From contig OZ029929.1 in NCBI GenBank assembly GCA_964023275.1, positions 4,387,381 through 4,451,380 on the forward strand: DNA of 64,000 bases, in the 5' to 3' direction. Positions 63,795 through 64,000 of this stretch are shown here, in pieces. The position numbers were made by a program, and so were the translations under genes. The DNA comes from Norana najaformis. Its lineage: Eukaryota; Annelida; Clitellata; Crassiclitellata; Hormogastridae. The first letter of the stretch is position 1. The number at the start of each line of letters is the position of its first letter. Below the pieces are notes generated by a model. The model had not been told where the DNA came from. It saw only the letters and a list, made by a program, of their open reading frames with translations, and searched no databases.

Positions 63795-64000
63795 GTTAGC
63801 TACATTGGTTAAAGCGTAGGCCTACGTCAAGGCGCCACACTTGGCCTGACACATATTGACGTCGCAGTCGTCGCCATGGAATTTGAACTGACCTAGTTAG
63901 CTACATTGGTTAAAGCGTACGTCATGGGGCCTCACTTGGCCTGACACATATTGACGTCGCAGTCGTCGCCATGGAATTTGAACTGACCTAGTTAGCTACA
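63795..64000 (+). repeat. Tandem tRNA-like repeat running off the window
   Basis: The unit starting gttagctacattggttaaag recurs at 63795, 63896 and 63991 (periods 101 and 95 bp). It shares its start with the tRNA-like head of SINE family B. The second unit lacks a 6-bp gcctac piece. The array continues past the window end. Confidence 0.9.

Overview
The window is nuclear DNA of an animal, most likely an invertebrate. It holds spliced and intronless metazoan gene types (an amine G-protein-coupled receptor and a TLX/HOX11-class homeobox gene), tRNA- and 5S-rRNA-derived SINEs, non-LTR retrotransposon relics, a hAT-type MITE and very many microsatellites. I cannot name the species. The receptor looks like the alpha2-adrenergic/octopamine-like group, and the retroelement types are widespread in marine invertebrates (inference).

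Genes are sparse. (1) 9033-11642, minus strand: an intronless 869-residue amine receptor with all seven helices, a long Ser/Thr-rich N-tail and a third intracellular loop of about 375 residues carrying a 10-residue tandem repeat. (2) 46612-48127, minus strand: the first two coding exons of a Tlx homeobox gene, joined by an in-phase 829-bp intron. The Eh1-like repressor motif and homeodomain are present, and the final exon was not found. (3) 55514-56254, plus strand: a 246-codon ORF of unknown function, Ser-rich and acidic. A weaker open stretch lies at 59010-59344.

Layout: 1-9 kb is microsatellite and minisatellite DNA with SINE and LINE relics. 9-11.7 kb is the receptor, whose 3' coding end runs into a 46-bp minisatellite. 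12-46 kb has no convincing gene; it is an alternation of simple repeats, two SINE families (called A and B here), LINE fragments, two adjacent perfect hairpins near 26.1 kb, a long inverted repeat near 33.2 kb and a 1.6-kb array of 22-bp units at 40-41.5 kb. 46-48.2 kb is the Tlx locus, interleaved with family A SINEs. 49-64 kb is repeat-rich flank with the unknown ORF, further LINE pieces, a 5S-derived SINE, a 542-bp hAT MITE with target-site duplications and a tandem tRNA-like repeat running off the window edge.

The genes show no sign of functional linkage. The main biological interest lies in how repeats touch genes: a minisatellite apparently seeded by receptor coding sequence, a SINE abutting the Tlx splice acceptor, and direct repeats in both introns around the homeobox exon. 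Most long open frames in the window are by-products of tandem repeats.
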